Positions 36,515 through 47,769 of a stretch of DNA of 58,670 nucleotides are shown piece by piece. Location: NCBI GenBank assembly GCA_022759035.1, contig JAEMQD010000013.1, positions 1 to 58,670 of the forward strand, written 5' to 3'. The notes under the pieces are model-generated. The model saw nothing but the letters and a program-made list of their open reading frames with translations. It was not told the DNA's origin and made no database searches. Positions within the stretch are counted from its first letter, which is position 1, and every line of letters begins with the position of its first letter. This DNA comes from Thiotrichales bacterium (GTDB lineage: Bacteria; Pseudomonadota; Gammaproteobacteria; Thiomicrospirales; Thiomicrospiraceae). Position numbers and translations under genes: made by a program.

Positions 36515-37261
36515 TTAAATAGGATTAGGTAATTCTATATAGTGATAATCCAAATCATACTGCGTTGCTAATAATCGACCTAAGGCCTGAACACCAAATC
36601 GCTCCGTAGCATGGTGTCCTGCCGCGATAAAATGCACGCCAGCCTCATGCGCCAAATGGTAACACGACTCAGACACCTCACCAGTAATAAAGGCATCGAT
36701 GCCCGCCGCTATCGCTTGAGAAAAATAGCTCTGCGCCGCCCCAGAACACCAGGCCACACGACGAATCTCTGTCGGTCCACCAGTAATGACGAATGGCTCT
36801 CGTCTTAAGTTGCGACGAACGCGCTCAACGAAGCCTTCTAAACTCAAAGGAAAATCTAGGCTACCTGAACGCCAAATGCGTTTCGGTTCAGAACCATCAT
36901 CTTCAATATTTAACAACTGCGCTAACTGCGCATTATTACCCAGCGTGGCGTGCGCATCTAGGGGAAGATGGTAAGCGAACAAATTCATATCTGACTTCAT
37001 TAAGCTACGAATACGCGCCCCTTTAGTCCCCACTAAAGAAGCGGGTTCATTGCGCCAAAAATAACCATGATGCACTAAAAGTGCGTCAGCACCCCATGCT
37101 ATCGCACCATCAATTGCCGCTTGAGACGCGGTTACTGCCGTTGCCAGCTTGCGAATTTCTGCTTTACCTTCAACCTGTAAACCATTTGGACAATAGTCTT
37201 GAAAAGTATCAACTGCTAACAAAGTGGCCAACTCAGCCTCTAGTGCTTTTCGCGTAATCAC
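36515..37261 (-). CDS. NIF3/YbgI-family dinuclear metal protein
   Basis: A 248-residue member of the NIF3 family, often annotated GTP cyclohydrolase I type 2 on weak grounds. DYCPNGLQVEG near the N-terminus, DALLVHHGYFWRN and the later GHHATERFGVQALG carry the histidine metal ligands of the family. Biochemical role is unsettled. It lies 26 bases after hisC on the same strand and upstream of petA, an arrangement seen in several Gammaproteobacteria. Confidence 0.88.
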   Translation of the reverse strand: MITRKALEAELATLLAVDTFQDYCPNGLQVEGKAEIRKLATAVTASQAAIDGAIAWGADALLVHHGYFWRNEPASLVGTKGARIRSLMKSDMNLFAYHLPLDAHATLGNNAQLAQLLNIEDDGSEPKRIWRSGSLDFPLSLEGFVERVRRNLRREPFVITGGPTEIRRVAWCSGAAQSYFSQAIAAGIDAFITGEVSESCYHLAHEAGVHFIAAGHHATERFGVQALGRLLATQYDLDYHYIELPNPI

Positions 37262-37287
37262 TTCCCTTTTCTCCTTTACTCGCCCAC

Positions 37288-38343
37288 TTAAAGCACGGCA
37301 GTTAGTGCCATTATTAGTGCGCGATTCTGTTGCTCATCACCAATACTAATGCGCAGATATTGCTCAATTCTAGGCAAATTAAAATGGCGCACCAGAACCT
37401 TGCGTTCACGCAAAGCCGCAGCGATAAAAGCTGCATCGTGACGTAAATGACGCACAAACACAAAGTTTGCATGAGAAGGAACAACTTCAAAACCAAGCTG
37501 TTCCATTTCTTTAATCAGCCAATTACGATTGGCAACAACCTGGGCGCACTTTTCTACAAAATATGCATCATCTTCAAATGAAGCCACGGCGCCAGCAATG
37601 GCTAAACGATCTAACGGGTAAGAGTTAAAACTATTTTTAACGCGCTCTAGCCCCTCAATCAGTTGAGTATTACCAATGGCAAACCCAACACGTAATCCCG
37701 CTAAGGCTCTAGACTTTGAAAGGGTTTGCACAACCAACAAGTTCTCATAACGATCGACCAAGGCAATGGCCGACTCACCACCAAAGTCGATATAAGCCTC
37801 ATCAACAACAATGATCGAATTAGGATGTGTCACTAATAACTGCTCAATTGCCGTTAAAGGCAACAATAAACCCGTTGGTGCATTAGGGTTAGGGAAAATA
37901 ATTGCACTATTGGGACGCTGATAATCCGTTATTGCAATCGTAAAATCATCTCTTAGCGGAATTTGCTGATAGGCAATTTGATACAAACCACAATAAACAG
38001 GATAAAAGCTATACGTGATATCTGGAAACAAAAGCGGTTGTTCGTGCTTTAATAGCGCCTGAAATACATGCGCCAACACCTCGTCCGAACTGTTACCAAC
38101 AAAAACCTGATTCGGTTGCACATGATGATAACGTGCAATCGTTTCCTTCAATACGTGTGCATTGGGATCAGGATACAAACGCAACCCATCATCAACAACA
38201 GCATGTAAAGCCTCAATCACCTTAGGTGAAGGTGGATAAGGGTTTTCATTGGTATTTAGCTTGATTAAGCCCGCTACTTTAGGCTGCTCGCCTGGTGTAT
38301 AAGGCACTAAATCGTGAACAACATTACTCCAAAAACGACTCAT
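37288..38343 (-). CDS. hisC: Histidinol-phosphate aminotransferase
   Basis: PLP enzyme transaminating imidazole-acetol phosphate to histidinol phosphate. The 351-residue protein has [12 protein letters not shown], the [10 protein letters not shown] loop, NPNAPTG with the conserved Asn, [11 protein letters not shown], and the Schiff-base Lys in [16 protein letters not shown]. The start lies two bases after the hisD stop. With hisG and hisD it forms a partial his operon; hisBHAFI and hisE are elsewhere. Confidence 0.95.
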   Translation of the reverse strand: MSRFWSNVVHDLVPYTPGEQPKVAGLIKLNTNENPYPPSPKVIEALHAVVDDGLRLYPDPNAHVLKETIARYHHVQPNQVFVGNSSDEVLAHVFQALLKHEQPLLFPDITYSFYPVYCGLYQIAYQQIPLRDDFTIAITDYQRPNSAIIFPNPNAPTGLLLPLTAIEQLLVTHPNSIIVVDEAYIDFGGESAIALVDRYENLLVVQTLSKSRALAGLRVGFAIGNTQLIEGLERVKNSFNSYPLDRLAIAGAVASFEDDAYFVEKCAQVVANRNWLIKEMEQLGFEVVPSHANFVFVRHLRHDAAFIAAALRERKVLVRHFNLPRIEQYLRISIGDEQQNRALIMALTAVL

Positions 38344-38345
38344 GA

Positions 38346-39644
38346 TTATTTACCAATAATACGATAACGCGCCGAAGCAGCATGTGCACTTAGCCCTTCT
38401 GCATCTGCCAAAGTGCCAGCAATTTCGCCGAGCTGCGAAGCGCCTTCTTGCGAACAATAAATCAGGCTTGAGCGTTTTTGGAAATCGTAAACCCCTAAAG
38501 GTGAAGAAAAACGCGCTGTACGTGCCGTTGGCAATACATGGTTGGGGCCTGCACAATAGTCACCAACGGCTTCTGCCGTATAGCGACCCATAAAAATAGC
38601 ACCAGCATGACGAATCATTGGCAACCAAGTTTGTGGCTCAGCGACAGATAATTCTAAGTGCTCAGGTGCAACATAGTTAACAACCTTAGCAGCTTCTTCA
38701 GCATCACGCACGATAATAATGCCACCACGATTTGTGAGTGCTGTTCTAATAATCTCTTGCCTTGGTTGCAATGGCAGTAAACGTTCAATCGATGCTTGTA
38801 CTTCTGCCGCATGAGCTGCATCCCAAGTAACCAAAATAGATTGTGCGTCTTCATCATGCTCTGCTTGAGAAAACAAATCCATTGCCAACCAATCAGGGTT
38901 TGTTAACCCGTCAGAAACAACCAATATTTCCGACGGACCAGCAATCATATCAATACCGACCACCCCATAAACAATGCGCTTTGCGGTCGCTACATAAATA
39001 TTACCAGGGCCGACAATTTTATCCACCGTCGGAATGGTTTCAGTGCCATAAGCTAAAGCTGCAACAGCTTGTGCTCCACCCACCGTAAAGACACGATCAA
39101 CGCCACCCAAATAGGCAGCGGCTAACACCCACTCATTCATAACATCATCTGGCGTTGGCACAACCATAATCAACTCTTTAACGCCAGCAACCTTAGCTGG
39201 AATCGCGTTCATTAACACCGATGAAGGATAAGCCGCCTTCCCCCCCGGCACATAAAGACCAACACGATCTAACGGGGTTACTTGCTGGCCGAGCATGGTA
39301 CCATCAGCCTCAACATAACTCCACGAGCCTTGTGTTTGACGTTCATGATAACTACGAATACGTGCAGCAGCAGTTGATAAAGCGCGTTGACCATCTGCTG
39401 GTAAACCATCAAAAGCACTTTGCAAACGGTGGTGTGGCACCTCCAACTCAATCGCACTACTTACTTCGCGACGGTCAAACTGATTAGTGAATGCAATTAA
39501 TGCACTATCCCCCTCTCGACGAATATCAGCGATAATTTTTTTAACCGTCGTTTCAATACGATCTTCCGATGAAGCTTCCCATGCCAATAATGCATCCAAT
39601 GATGACCAAAAATTACTTGCACTGCTATTCAATAACTGCATCAT
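38346..39644 (-). CDS. hisD: Histidinol dehydrogenase
   Basis: Zinc- and NAD-dependent oxidation of histidinol to histidine. The 432-residue protein shows [44 protein letters not shown] and the catalytic Glu-His ([10 protein letters not shown]), plus [14 protein letters not shown] for its start is formed by the last codons of hisG. The ATGATG start could be 39644 or 39641. Length is normal. Confidence 0.96.
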   Translation of the reverse strand: MMQLLNSSASNFWSSLDALLAWEASSEDRIETTVKKIIADIRREGDSALIAFTNQFDRREVSSAIELEVPHHRLQSAFDGLPADGQRALSTAAARIRSYHERQTQGSWSYVEADGTMLGQQVTPLDRVGLYVPGGKAAYPSSVLMNAIPAKVAGVKELIMVVPTPDDVMNEWVLAAAYLGGVDRVFTVGGAQAVAALAYGTETIPTVDKIVGPGNIYVATAKRIVYGVVGIDMIAGPSEILVVSDGLTNPDWLAMDLFSQAEHDEDAQSILVTWDAAHAAEVQASIERLLPLQPRQEIIRTALTNRGGIIIVRDAEEAAKVVNYVAPEHLELSVAEPQTWLPMIRHAGAIFMGRYTAEAVGDYCAGPNHVLPTARTARFSSPLGVYDFQKRSSLIYCSQEGASQLGEIAGTLADAEGLSAHAASARYRIIGK

Positions 39645-39646
39645 AA

Positions 39647-40282
39647 TTACTCCTTATCCATCTGTGCCACGCATTGTGCCAAATCATCAACCAAGCCTTG
39701 TAATTGATTATACTGACGCTTGTAAGCCATACCATTAACCACTAAACGCGAACTAATTTCCGCAATATGCTCAGTTGCTTCCAATCCATTAGCGCGTAAG
39801 GTGTTGCCGGTATCCACTAAGTCAACAATACAATCAGCCATACCAACCAAAGGTGCCAACTCCATAGAACCATAAAGCTTAATTAAATCAACTTGCTCAC
39901 CTTTGCTAGCAAAATAATCTTGAGCAATGTTCACGTACTTAGTCGCAACGCGTAAACGATGTGATTTACGCTGATGATTGACCGGTGCCGCAACCATTAA
40001 TTTGCAACGAGCGATCTTGAGATCGAGCAATTCAAACTGATTATCACCACCTTGTTCCATTAACACATCTTTACCCACTACTCCCATATCCGCGCCACCA
40101 TGTGCAACATACACTGGCACATCCGTTGCACGAACAACAAGCAGCTGCACATCTTCTCGTGTCGTTGGGATAATAAGCTTTCTTGTTTTATCTAAATCTT
40201 CAGTCGGGTGAATGCCTAATTTTGCCAACAACGGCAAGGTGTCTTTTAAAATTCTACCCTTCGATAATGCTAATGTAATCAT
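39647..40282 (-). CDS. hisG: ATP phosphoribosyltransferase, short form
   Basis: First step of histidine synthesis, joining PRPP and ATP. At 211 residues it is the short HisG, lacking the C-terminal ACT regulatory domain of the roughly 300-residue enteric enzyme. Conserved parts include [16 protein letters not shown] at the N-terminus, [13 protein letters not shown], and [15 protein letters not shown] for PRPP binding. The short form works with the histidine-sensing partner HisZ, which is not in the window. The ribosome binding site AAAGGA is nine bases upstream. Confidence 0.95.
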   Translation of the reverse strand: MITLALSKGRILKDTLPLLAKLGIHPTEDLDKTRKLIIPTTREDVQLLVVRATDVPVYVAHGGADMGVVGKDVLMEQGGDNQFELLDLKIARCKLMVAAPVNHQRKSHRLRVATKYVNIAQDYFASKGEQVDLIKLYGSMELAPLVGMADCIVDLVDTGNTLRANGLEATEHIAEISSRLVVNGMAYKRQYNQLQGLVDDLAQCVAQMDKE

Positions 40283-40295
40283 TTATATTATTCCT

Positions 40296-41806
<1,511 letters not shown>

Positions 41807-41844
41807 AACTCATTCCAACTTTTTTAAATCATTCAATCACGATA

Positions 41845-42609
41845 TTAGCGACGTATTTTCCAGCCGCGAGTCAATAACGTAATCGTCACGATAGACAACA
41901 ACAACATAAAACCTAATGTAATGGCAAAACTTAGCCAAGGGGAAACATCAGAAACACCTAAAATGCCAAAGCGAAAACCATCCACCATATAAAAAAACGG
42001 ATTAAACCACGTTGCTTGCTGCCAAACAGGCGGCAGCACAGAGACAGAATAAAAAACACCACTTAAAAAAGTTAATGGCAAAATAACAAAGTTCTGAAAA
42101 GCAGCCAATTGATCATACTTTGCTGCCCAAAGACCAGCCAAAAACCCTAAAGCACCCATAACCATCGTCGTTAAAAGGGTAAAGACCATTAGCCATACCA
42201 CATGCATTACTGGCATAGCGACCCACAAGCTACCCACAATACCAATAGCAAAGCCAACCATAATTCCTCGCACCACAGCGCCAACGACAAAAGCAGAAAA
42301 AATCGCAGCAGGAGACAAAGGACTGAGTAAAAGCAAATCCAAATTTCCGTACATTTTGGACTGAATTAAGCTAGACGAGCTATTAGAAAAAGCATTTTGC
42401 AACATCGCCATCATCATTAAACCCGGCAAGAGAAATTGATGATAGGCCAAACCATCAAAGCCAGAATCTCCCGTTTGCATTACCTGTCCAAAAATGAGCA
42501 AATACAACAAGGTTGAAACCAAAGGGGCAAAAACAGTCTGAATCGAAACACTCATAAAGCGCTTAATTTCTTTATGACATAATGTCATAAACCCTAAATA
42601 ACGTCTCAT
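41845..42609 (-). CDS. ABC-2 type exporter permease, YadH-like
   Basis: A 254-residue integral membrane protein with about six hydrophobic segments, of the ABC-2 (YadH/NodJ-like) family. Conserved parts include YLGFMTLCHKEIKRF at the N-terminus, FLLPGLMMMAML, and LTFLSGVFYSVSVLPPVWQQ before the last segments. Its start overlaps the ATPase stop by four bases, so they form one transporter. The substrate is unknown. YadGH-type pairs sit next to ibaG-murA in several Gammaproteobacteria. Confidence 0.88.
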   Translation of the reverse strand: MRRYLGFMTLCHKEIKRFMSVSIQTVFAPLVSTLLYLLIFGQVMQTGDSGFDGLAYHQFLLPGLMMMAMLQNAFSNSSSSLIQSKMYGNLDLLLLSPLSPAAIFSAFVVGAVVRGIMVGFAIGIVGSLWVAMPVMHVVWLMVFTLLTTMVMGALGFLAGLWAAKYDQLAAFQNFVILPLTFLSGVFYSVSVLPPVWQQATWFNPFFYMVDGFRFGILGVSDVSPWLSFAITLGFMLLLSIVTITLLTRGWKIRR

Positions 42610-43529
42610 AACTCTGATCCAGAACGTGTTAATACTCTAAAAACATCCTCTAAGCTAGCTTCGACTTGACGCATCTCGGTCAATAATAATCCAGCTTCTT
42701 GGATAGCAGAAGCAATTTCGGCACGTTGTTGCCCTCTTGGCAAACGCAACACCAACTTATTACCTTGTCTACGATGTAACGCTTGTTGCAACATGTCTGG
42801 CAAAGTCGCGGCAGCGACCGCCAATGTTACTTCAACATATTCCCAAGGATGCGACGCAAGTAATGCCTGCGTTGAAGACAGAGCCAATATTTTTCCTTCA
42901 CGCAAAATCGCAACCTGCTCGCACAATTGCTCGGCTTCTTCTAAATAATGCGTTGTGAGAATAATTGTCATGCCTTCAGCATGTAGTTCGCGAATAAACG
43001 CCCATAGTCCCAAACGCAATTCAATATCAACACCTGCTGTTGGCTCATCTAAAACCAATACCGAAGGTTTGTGTACTAATGCCAAAGCAATTAATACACG
43101 GCGCTTCATACCACCAGAAAGTGCTGGCATACCAGCATCTTTTTTATCCCATAACCCAAGTTTTTGTAATAAGGTATCAATCCAAGGCCATTGCGCTTTT
43201 CCCAAACCAAAATATCCAGCCTGAATACGTAACAAATCGAGAATACTAAAAAAAGGTTCATCAATTAATTCTTGTGGTACCAACCCAATCAGTCTTCTTG
43301 CCGCAGCATAATCAGTCACTACATCATGACCAAGAATTTTAACGCTGCCAGCGTCCGCGTTAATAAGGCCAGACAAAACGCCAATTAATGTCGATTTTCC
43401 TGCGCCATTTGGTCCAAGCAGCGCAAAAAAACTCCCTTTAGGAATCTGCAGTGAAACTTGATCAAGCGCCTTCATGTCACCATAAGACTTGCTTAACGTT
43501 TGTATTTCAATAGCAATATTATGACTCAC
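42606..43529 (-). CDS. ABC exporter ATPase, YadG-like
   Basis: A 307-residue ATP-binding subunit that pairs with the adjacent permease. It has Walker A GPNGAGKST, the signature ALSGGMKRR, Walker B VLVLDEPTAG and the switch His in TTHYLEEAE, followed by a C-terminal domain of about 80 residues typical of YadG/CcmA-like exporters. The start is uncertain. GTG at 43529 (MSHNIAIEI) fits the family N-terminus best; a TTG at 43541 is in frame. Either overlaps the end of mlaB. Confidence 0.87.
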   Translation of the reverse strand: MSHNIAIEIQTLSKSYGDMKALDQVSLQIPKGSFFALLGPNGAGKSTLIGVLSGLINADAGSVKILGHDVVTDYAAARRLIGLVPQELIDEPFFSILDLLRIQAGYFGLGKAQWPWIDTLLQKLGLWDKKDAGMPALSGGMKRRVLIALALVHKPSVLVLDEPTAGVDIELRLGLWAFIRELHAEGMTIILTTHYLEEAEQLCEQVAILREGKILALSSTQALLASHPWEYVEVTLAVAAATLPDMLQQALHRRQGNKLVLRLPRGQQRAEIASAIQEAGLLLTEMRQVEASLEDVFRVLTRSGSEL

Positions 43530-43809
43530 AACGATTCTCAATTTGAAAAAATGAATCTATACCGTACAACTTCATCAAGGCCATCATCTCTATTGAAACA
43601 CCAATTAAAGACAAGGTCTGATTATTTGCCAATAAACGCAGTAACAATGTCATAAACGAACTATCTAAACCAGAAACACCCTGCACATTTATGCAAGTCA
43701 AACCTTGTATATCCACTTTTGACGCTACTGAAGCAACGGCATCATGCATCCAATGACCAGACAATGACAGCACATGGTCATCTCGTTGCCAAGCAACATC
43801 AAATGGCAT
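43519..43809 (-). CDS. mlaB: STAS-domain protein MlaB
   Basis: A 96-residue STAS protein, a cytosolic regulator of the MlaFEDB phospholipid transporter. It has the STAS layout with the GVSGLDSSFMTLLLRLL helix after the conserved strand (TCINVQGVSG). It overlaps mlaC by 11 bases and the ABC ATPase gene by 11. Sequence conservation is low but the operon position is decisive. Confidence 0.85.
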   Translation of the reverse strand: MPFDVAWQRDDHVLSLSGHWMHDAVASVASKVDIQGLTCINVQGVSGLDSSFMTLLLRLLANNQTLSLIGVSIEMMALMKLYGIDSFFQIENRCES

Positions 43810-44404
43810 TTGCTTGTACCTTCATTTGTTCTAAAACTGCTGGCAAACCTTTCTGATCAATTTCGGTTGCATAGACACTACGATAGTTCAACAATAGACT
43901 GATTCCCTGCACTTCAAGATCATAAATTTTCCAGCTGTCTCCCGAAGGCAATAGCCGAAAAATAACAGGAACACTCGTACCCGTTTTTTCAAAAACTGTG
44001 GCAGGAATCTCTACGTCTTTACCGCTTGCACCTGCCCTACTTGCACCAAAGTCAATGCGATCTATTTGCAACTTCAAAAAACTTTTTGCATAACTATTCA
44101 GTAAAATGCGCTTAAACAAATCAGTAAAGGTTTGCTGTTGCTCTGGCGTTGCCGAGCGCCAGTTTGCCCCCATCGCAAAACGAGCCATTTTTGTAATATC
44201 AACATAAGGAAAAACCAGCTCATTTGCTAGGGCGTTAATACGGTCATTACTTGCCTCTAGCTGTGTTCTTTCTGCATCCAATCGACCAATCAACTGTTCA
44301 GCCACTTTTTTTGCTTGAACAACTGGGTCTTTTTCAGCAATCATGGCTGCTGCCGACTGCAAGACTGCCAAACCTAAAAAAGCCCCAACGAACCATTTAA
44401 ACAT
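43799..44404 (-). CDS. mlaC: Periplasmic phospholipid-binding protein MlaC
   Basis: Shuttles phospholipid between the outer-membrane MlaA and the inner-membrane MlaFEDB complex. The 201-residue protein has an N-terminal signal (FLGLAVLQSAAA) and the VFPYVDITKMARFAMG, QTFTDLFKRILLNSYAKSF and GDSWKIYDLEVQGISL segments of the MlaC/Ttg2D family. It lies 22 bases after mlaD. MlaA is not in the window. Confidence 0.93.
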   Translation of the reverse strand: MFKWFVGAFLGLAVLQSAAAMIAEKDPVVQAKKVAEQLIGRLDAERTQLEASNDRINALANELVFPYVDITKMARFAMGANWRSATPEQQQTFTDLFKRILLNSYAKSFLKLQIDRIDFGASRAGASGKDVEIPATVFEKTGTSVPVIFRLLPSGDSWKIYDLEVQGISLLLNYRSVYATEIDQKGLPAVLEQMKVQANAI

Positions 44405-44426
44405 GACTTATTTCCTTCTGATTGTG

Positions 44427-44897
44427 TTATTTTTCTGATAATTTCACTAAAAATTGACCAATAAGTTTTTCTAAAACCATAGCAGGTTGTGTATGTTCAA
44501 TACGATTACCAGCAGATAAAACACTATCATCACTACCTGGTTCAATACCAATATATTGATCACCCAGCAACCCTGCCGTCAAAATACTCGCCGAAGAATC
44601 GCTCGGTATTTGATTAAACCGACTATCCATATCAATCGTAACAACCGCTTTAAAAGTGGTTGTGTCTAATTGGATACGATTAACCCTACCCACAACAACA
44701 CCGCCCATTGTCACTTTGGCACGTGGCTTTAAACCACCAATATCTGAAAAAACAGCCGTAATAGGATAACTTGCACTGTCCTGCATACCAGCAAGTCGTC
44801 CAAAATTACTCACTTTAACAGCCATAAACAAGCCAGCTAATAATGCCATTAACACCATTAATCCGACAAAAAATTCCATTTTTTTACTTGCTTGCAT
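44427..44897 (-). CDS. mlaD: MCE-domain lipid transport protein MlaD
   Basis: Inner-membrane anchored MCE protein that forms a hexameric lipid channel. The 156-residue protein has an N-terminal transmembrane segment (FFVGLMVLMALLAGLFMAV) and one MCE domain. The domain has ITAVFSDIGGLKPRAKVTMGG near its start and GLLGDQYIGIEPGS near its end. AGGG precedes the ATG. Single-MCE length is typical of MlaD. Confidence 0.95.
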   Translation of the reverse strand: MQASKKMEFFVGLMVLMALLAGLFMAVKVSNFGRLAGMQDSASYPITAVFSDIGGLKPRAKVTMGGVVVGRVNRIQLDTTTFKAVVTIDMDSRFNQIPSDSSASILTAGLLGDQYIGIEPGSDDSVLSAGNRIEHTQPAMVLEKLIGQFLVKLSEK

Positions 44898-44909
44898 GTC
44901 TTTTCCCTG

Positions 44910-45698
44910 TTAATCAAACATCAATGCGGTTAATACAAAATCAAGCCCTAGCACTGCTAACGAGCTATGTACCACTGTACGTGTGGTTGCTAAACTCACC
45001 CCTTCGGCTGTTGGTACAGCATGCGCCCCCTGAAACAAGGCGATAAAACCAATAACAACAGCAAAAACCAATGCCTTGATCATGCTGTTAACAACATCTT
45101 TATCCCAATTGACTGATGCCTGAATTTGCCCCCAAAAAGCACCATCATCAATACCCAGCGCCTCAACGCCAACAAGATAACCGCCGATAATCCCCATCAT
45201 ATTAAACAACATGGTTAACATTGGCAGAGAAAAAACGACAGCAATAAAGCGTGGTGCAAAAACTCGAATAACAGGATCTAGCCCCATCATTTCTAACGCA
45301 GAGAGTTGCTCAGTAGATTTCATTAGCCCTATTTCAGCGGTCAGCGCCGAACCCGCGCGCCCAGCAAACAATAAAGCAGCAACGACTGGACCTAACTCAC
45401 GCAACAAACTTAACGCCACCATTTCACCAACAGTTTCTGAGGCATTAAAAGTCACAAGAATGTTATACGCCTGTAAGGCCAATACCATGCCAACAAAGAA
45501 GCCCGCAACCATAATAATGAGCAGCGAAAAAACACCAGAAAAATACAGTTGCCGTACCCAAGCACTTATGCGAAATAATGCAGAAGGCAAAGCAACCATT
45601 AAACCGACAACAAAGAACCAACCTAAACCAAACGCGCGCGCAATCGCCATAAAGCGCTCGCCAAGTTCAATAATCCAACGCATAACAACTTCTGGCAT
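44910..45698 (-). CDS. mlaE: Phospholipid ABC permease MlaE
   Basis: Membrane permease of the Mla system, 262 residues with about five to six hydrophobic segments. The long conserved run LLRELGPVVAALLFAGRAGS followed by ALTAEIGLMKSTEQLSALEM is the MlaE signature. The C-terminal TTRTVVHSSLAVLGLDFVL matches E. coli almost exactly. Its start overlaps the mlaF stop as TAATG. Confidence 0.96.
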   Translation of the reverse strand: MPEVVMRWIIELGERFMAIARAFGLGWFFVVGLMVALPSALFRISAWVRQLYFSGVFSLLIIMVAGFFVGMVLALQAYNILVTFNASETVGEMVALSLLRELGPVVAALLFAGRAGSALTAEIGLMKSTEQLSALEMMGLDPVIRVFAPRFIAVVFSLPMLTMLFNMMGIIGGYLVGVEALGIDDGAFWGQIQASVNWDKDVVNSMIKALVFAVVIGFIALFQGAHAVPTAEGVSLATTRTVVHSSLAVLGLDFVLTALMFD

Positions 45699-46489
45699 TA
45701 TTGAGAAACTCCTAATAATTGCGCTTGGTAATCGCCCGCTGGATAATGAAATGGTACAGGACCATCAGCCTCACCACGAATAAACTGCTGCACCCAAGGA
45801 TCCGACGACTGACGCAGTGCTTCAGCAGAACCTGCACTAACAACGCGACCTTCTGAAAGTACAACAGCATAATCAGCAATTGACAGCACTTCATCAACAT
45901 CATGTGTTACGACCACACTGGTCAATCCCATAGCATCATTTAACGTACGAATTAAGCGCACCAGCACACCCATTGTGATCGGATCTTGGCCTGCAAAAGG
46001 CTCATCATAAAAAATCATTTGCGGATCTAAGGCTACTGCACGAGCCAAGGCCACACGTCGCCCCATACCACCTGACAACTCCGAAGGCATCAAATCAATT
46101 GCGCCACGCAACCCTACAGCCTCTAACTTCATCAACACCAACTGACGAATCGCCGTTTCAGATAATTGCGTGTGTTCTCGCAAGGGTAAAGCGATATTGT
46201 CAAATACCGACAAGTCTGTCAGTAACGCACCACTTTGAAACAACATTCCCATACGCTTACGCATCGCAAATAATGACTTGCGTGGTAACAAATGCATATC
46301 TTGTCCGTCAACGAATACACGCCCTTGCGTTGGCGACAACTGTGCACTAATCAATTTCAATAATGTCGTTTTTCCCGTACCAGAAGGCCCCATAATCGCA
46401 GTCACTTTACCGCGGGGTATGTCAATATTAACGCCATCAAAAATGATACGATCACCGCGCCTAAAACTAAGCGACTCTATTTTGATCAT
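45698..46489 (-). CDS. mlaF: Phospholipid ABC ATPase MlaF
   Basis: ATPase of the MlaFEDB transporter. The 263-residue protein has Walker A GPSGTGKTT, signature LSGGMGRR and Walker B MIFYDEPFAG, with the switch His in VTHDVDEV. The start at 46489 (MIKIESLSF) is preferred; the in-frame start at 46513 would overlap the upstream gene. First of the mlaFEDCB block. Confidence 0.95.
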   Translation of the reverse strand: MIKIESLSFRRGDRIIFDGVNIDIPRGKVTAIMGPSGTGKTTLLKLISAQLSPTQGRVFVDGQDMHLLPRKSLFAMRKRMGMLFQSGALLTDLSVFDNIALPLREHTQLSETAIRQLVLMKLEAVGLRGAIDLMPSELSGGMGRRVALARAVALDPQMIFYDEPFAGQDPITMGVLVRLIRTLNDAMGLTSVVVTHDVDEVLSIADYAVVLSEGRVVSAGSAEALRQSSDPWVQQFIRGEADGPVPFHYPAGDYQAQLLGVSQ

Positions 46490-46493
46490 GCTA

Positions 46494-47048
46494 TTACTTA
46501 TCACTATTTTCACCTATTAGCGTCAACATCATTTGCACTTCTTTAATCTGATAGGCGACAGCGTCATCTAACAAAATAAGACCGTGCTGCGCAACGTCAC
46601 CTTGTTCTAGCCAGGCAATAATTTGCTTCCTTCCCTCTCGAAGATTTTCTGCACGATATAACAAAACTTCCCTACCTAGATAAAGCACGTCAACGGGAAT
46701 ATTGGCTGCGAAATCAACGAGAGAAAGTGGCAAAACCAAACCACCACACTTTCCTCTAAACAAGTAAATCAAATCAGCGGCTTGCGCCACTTGTTCTGCT
46801 GTCTCGCACAACAAATAAAACCAAAAATTTTCTTGAATTTGATCCAACCAGTCTGCCACAATCACGGGAGTCGCTGGTTGCCAACGTGCTGGAGGTAGTA
46901 CCACCGCCATTGCCAAATTAGCATACCAAGTTAGATACCATTCGGACGGCACTTCTTCCGTATAAAAATCGGTTAGCAGCGAAGATGCCGTCCAATCACA
47001 GGCAGCAACCCCAATCCAACGGTGATTTATTTCTTGTTGTTTTGTCAT
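46494..47048 (-). CDS. Unrecognised protein at head of the mla operon
   Basis: A 184-residue protein I cannot assign. It is rich in aromatic residues and Ala/Leu, has no signal peptide or clear membrane segment, and appears cytosolic. The N-terminal segment WIGVAACDWTASSLLTDFY followed by PSEWYLTWYANLA faintly recalls the start of DUF72/YecE proteins, but the rest does not extend this clearly and it is shorter than that family (about 250). Its stop is four bases before the mlaF ATG, so it is the first gene of the mla transcript. No ribosome binding site is obvious before the ATG. Confidence 0.7.
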   Translation of the reverse strand: MTKQQEINHRWIGVAACDWTASSLLTDFYTEEVPSEWYLTWYANLAMAVVLPPARWQPATPVIVADWLDQIQENFWFYLLCETAEQVAQAADLIYLFRGKCGGLVLPLSLVDFAANIPVDVLYLGREVLLYRAENLREGRKQIIAWLEQGDVAQHGLILLDDAVAYQIKEVQMMLTLIGENSDK

Positions 47049-47218
47049 TTAACTAGTACGAAATCTTAATTTTATTAGACATTGCATCACATAGCCGCTA
47101 ATTTTATCTCATATTGCCTCGACATAGTAAAAAGCGATGTGTTTCTTTTAATTTCAGTTCTCAAACTGGCTATTTTCTTCTATCATTAGCGCGTTTAATT
47201 ACTATTTTAGAGAATTTC

Positions 47219-47755
47219 ATGGTTATTACCGATTCAGCATTATTAGCGCGTTTCCAAGAAATTCGCTTAGTTATATTTGATGTCGATGGTGTACTAACCG
47301 ATGGCAGACTTTATTATGACAATCATGGCAATGAATTTAAGGCATTTCACGCCCATGATGGACACGGAATGAAGCAACTGCAACAAGCAGGCATCCCCAT
47401 CGCAATCATCACTGCGCGCAAATCAGAACTCGTGGCTAAACGCATGCATGATTTAGGTATTGTGTACTTATTTCAAGGCGCACGAGACAAGCTCGTAGCA
47501 TTTAATACACTACTAACAGAGCTAGGCATTTCTGCTAACCATGTTTGTTATGTTGGCGATGATAGCTTAGATATTGCTGTGATGCGCCGTTGTGGTGTTG
47601 CTATCGCCGTCGCTAATGCGCAACCCATCGCAAAAAATCACGCGCACTGCATTACCGAGCAAAGAGGGGGCGAAGGCGCTGCCAGAGAAGTTTGCGATAC
47701 CATCTTGCACATACAAGGTAAGCTAGAAACCATCATGAACGATTATGCTCGTTAG
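47219..47755 (+). CDS. kdsC: KDO-8-phosphate phosphatase
   Basis: Removes phosphate from KDO-8-phosphate in LPS inner-core synthesis. The 178-residue HAD protein lacks a cap domain. It has IFDVDGVLTDG with the nucleophile Asp, ITARKSELV, and the acidic YVGDDSLDIAVMRRCG. The start at 47219 is chosen because the conserved N-terminus begins there; an in-frame start at 47114 adds 35 non-conserved residues. The upstream kdsD usually paired with kdsC is absent; instead the divergent mla-linked gene lies about 170 bases away. Confidence 0.93.
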   Translation: MVITDSALLARFQEIRLVIFDVDGVLTDGRLYYDNHGNEFKAFHAHDGHGMKQLQQAGIPIAIITARKSELVAKRMHDLGIVYLFQGARDKLVAFNTLLTELGISANHVCYVGDDSLDIAVMRRCGVAIAVANAQPIAKNHAHCITEQRGGEGAAREVCDTILHIQGKLETIMNDYAR

Positions 47756-47769
47756 CACTTCTGACAGTT

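Noticed and set aside
45211-45783. 190-residue frame antisense to mlaE and mlaF
   Set aside because: Lies wholly opposite well-conserved mlaE and the end of mlaF; Thr/Ala/Lys-rich composition reflects the complement of membrane-helix codons.
47049-47218. Promoters in the divergent gap between the mla operon head and kdsC
   Set aside because: Both genes need promoters here, but only weak -10-like sequences were found and no convincing -35 partner.
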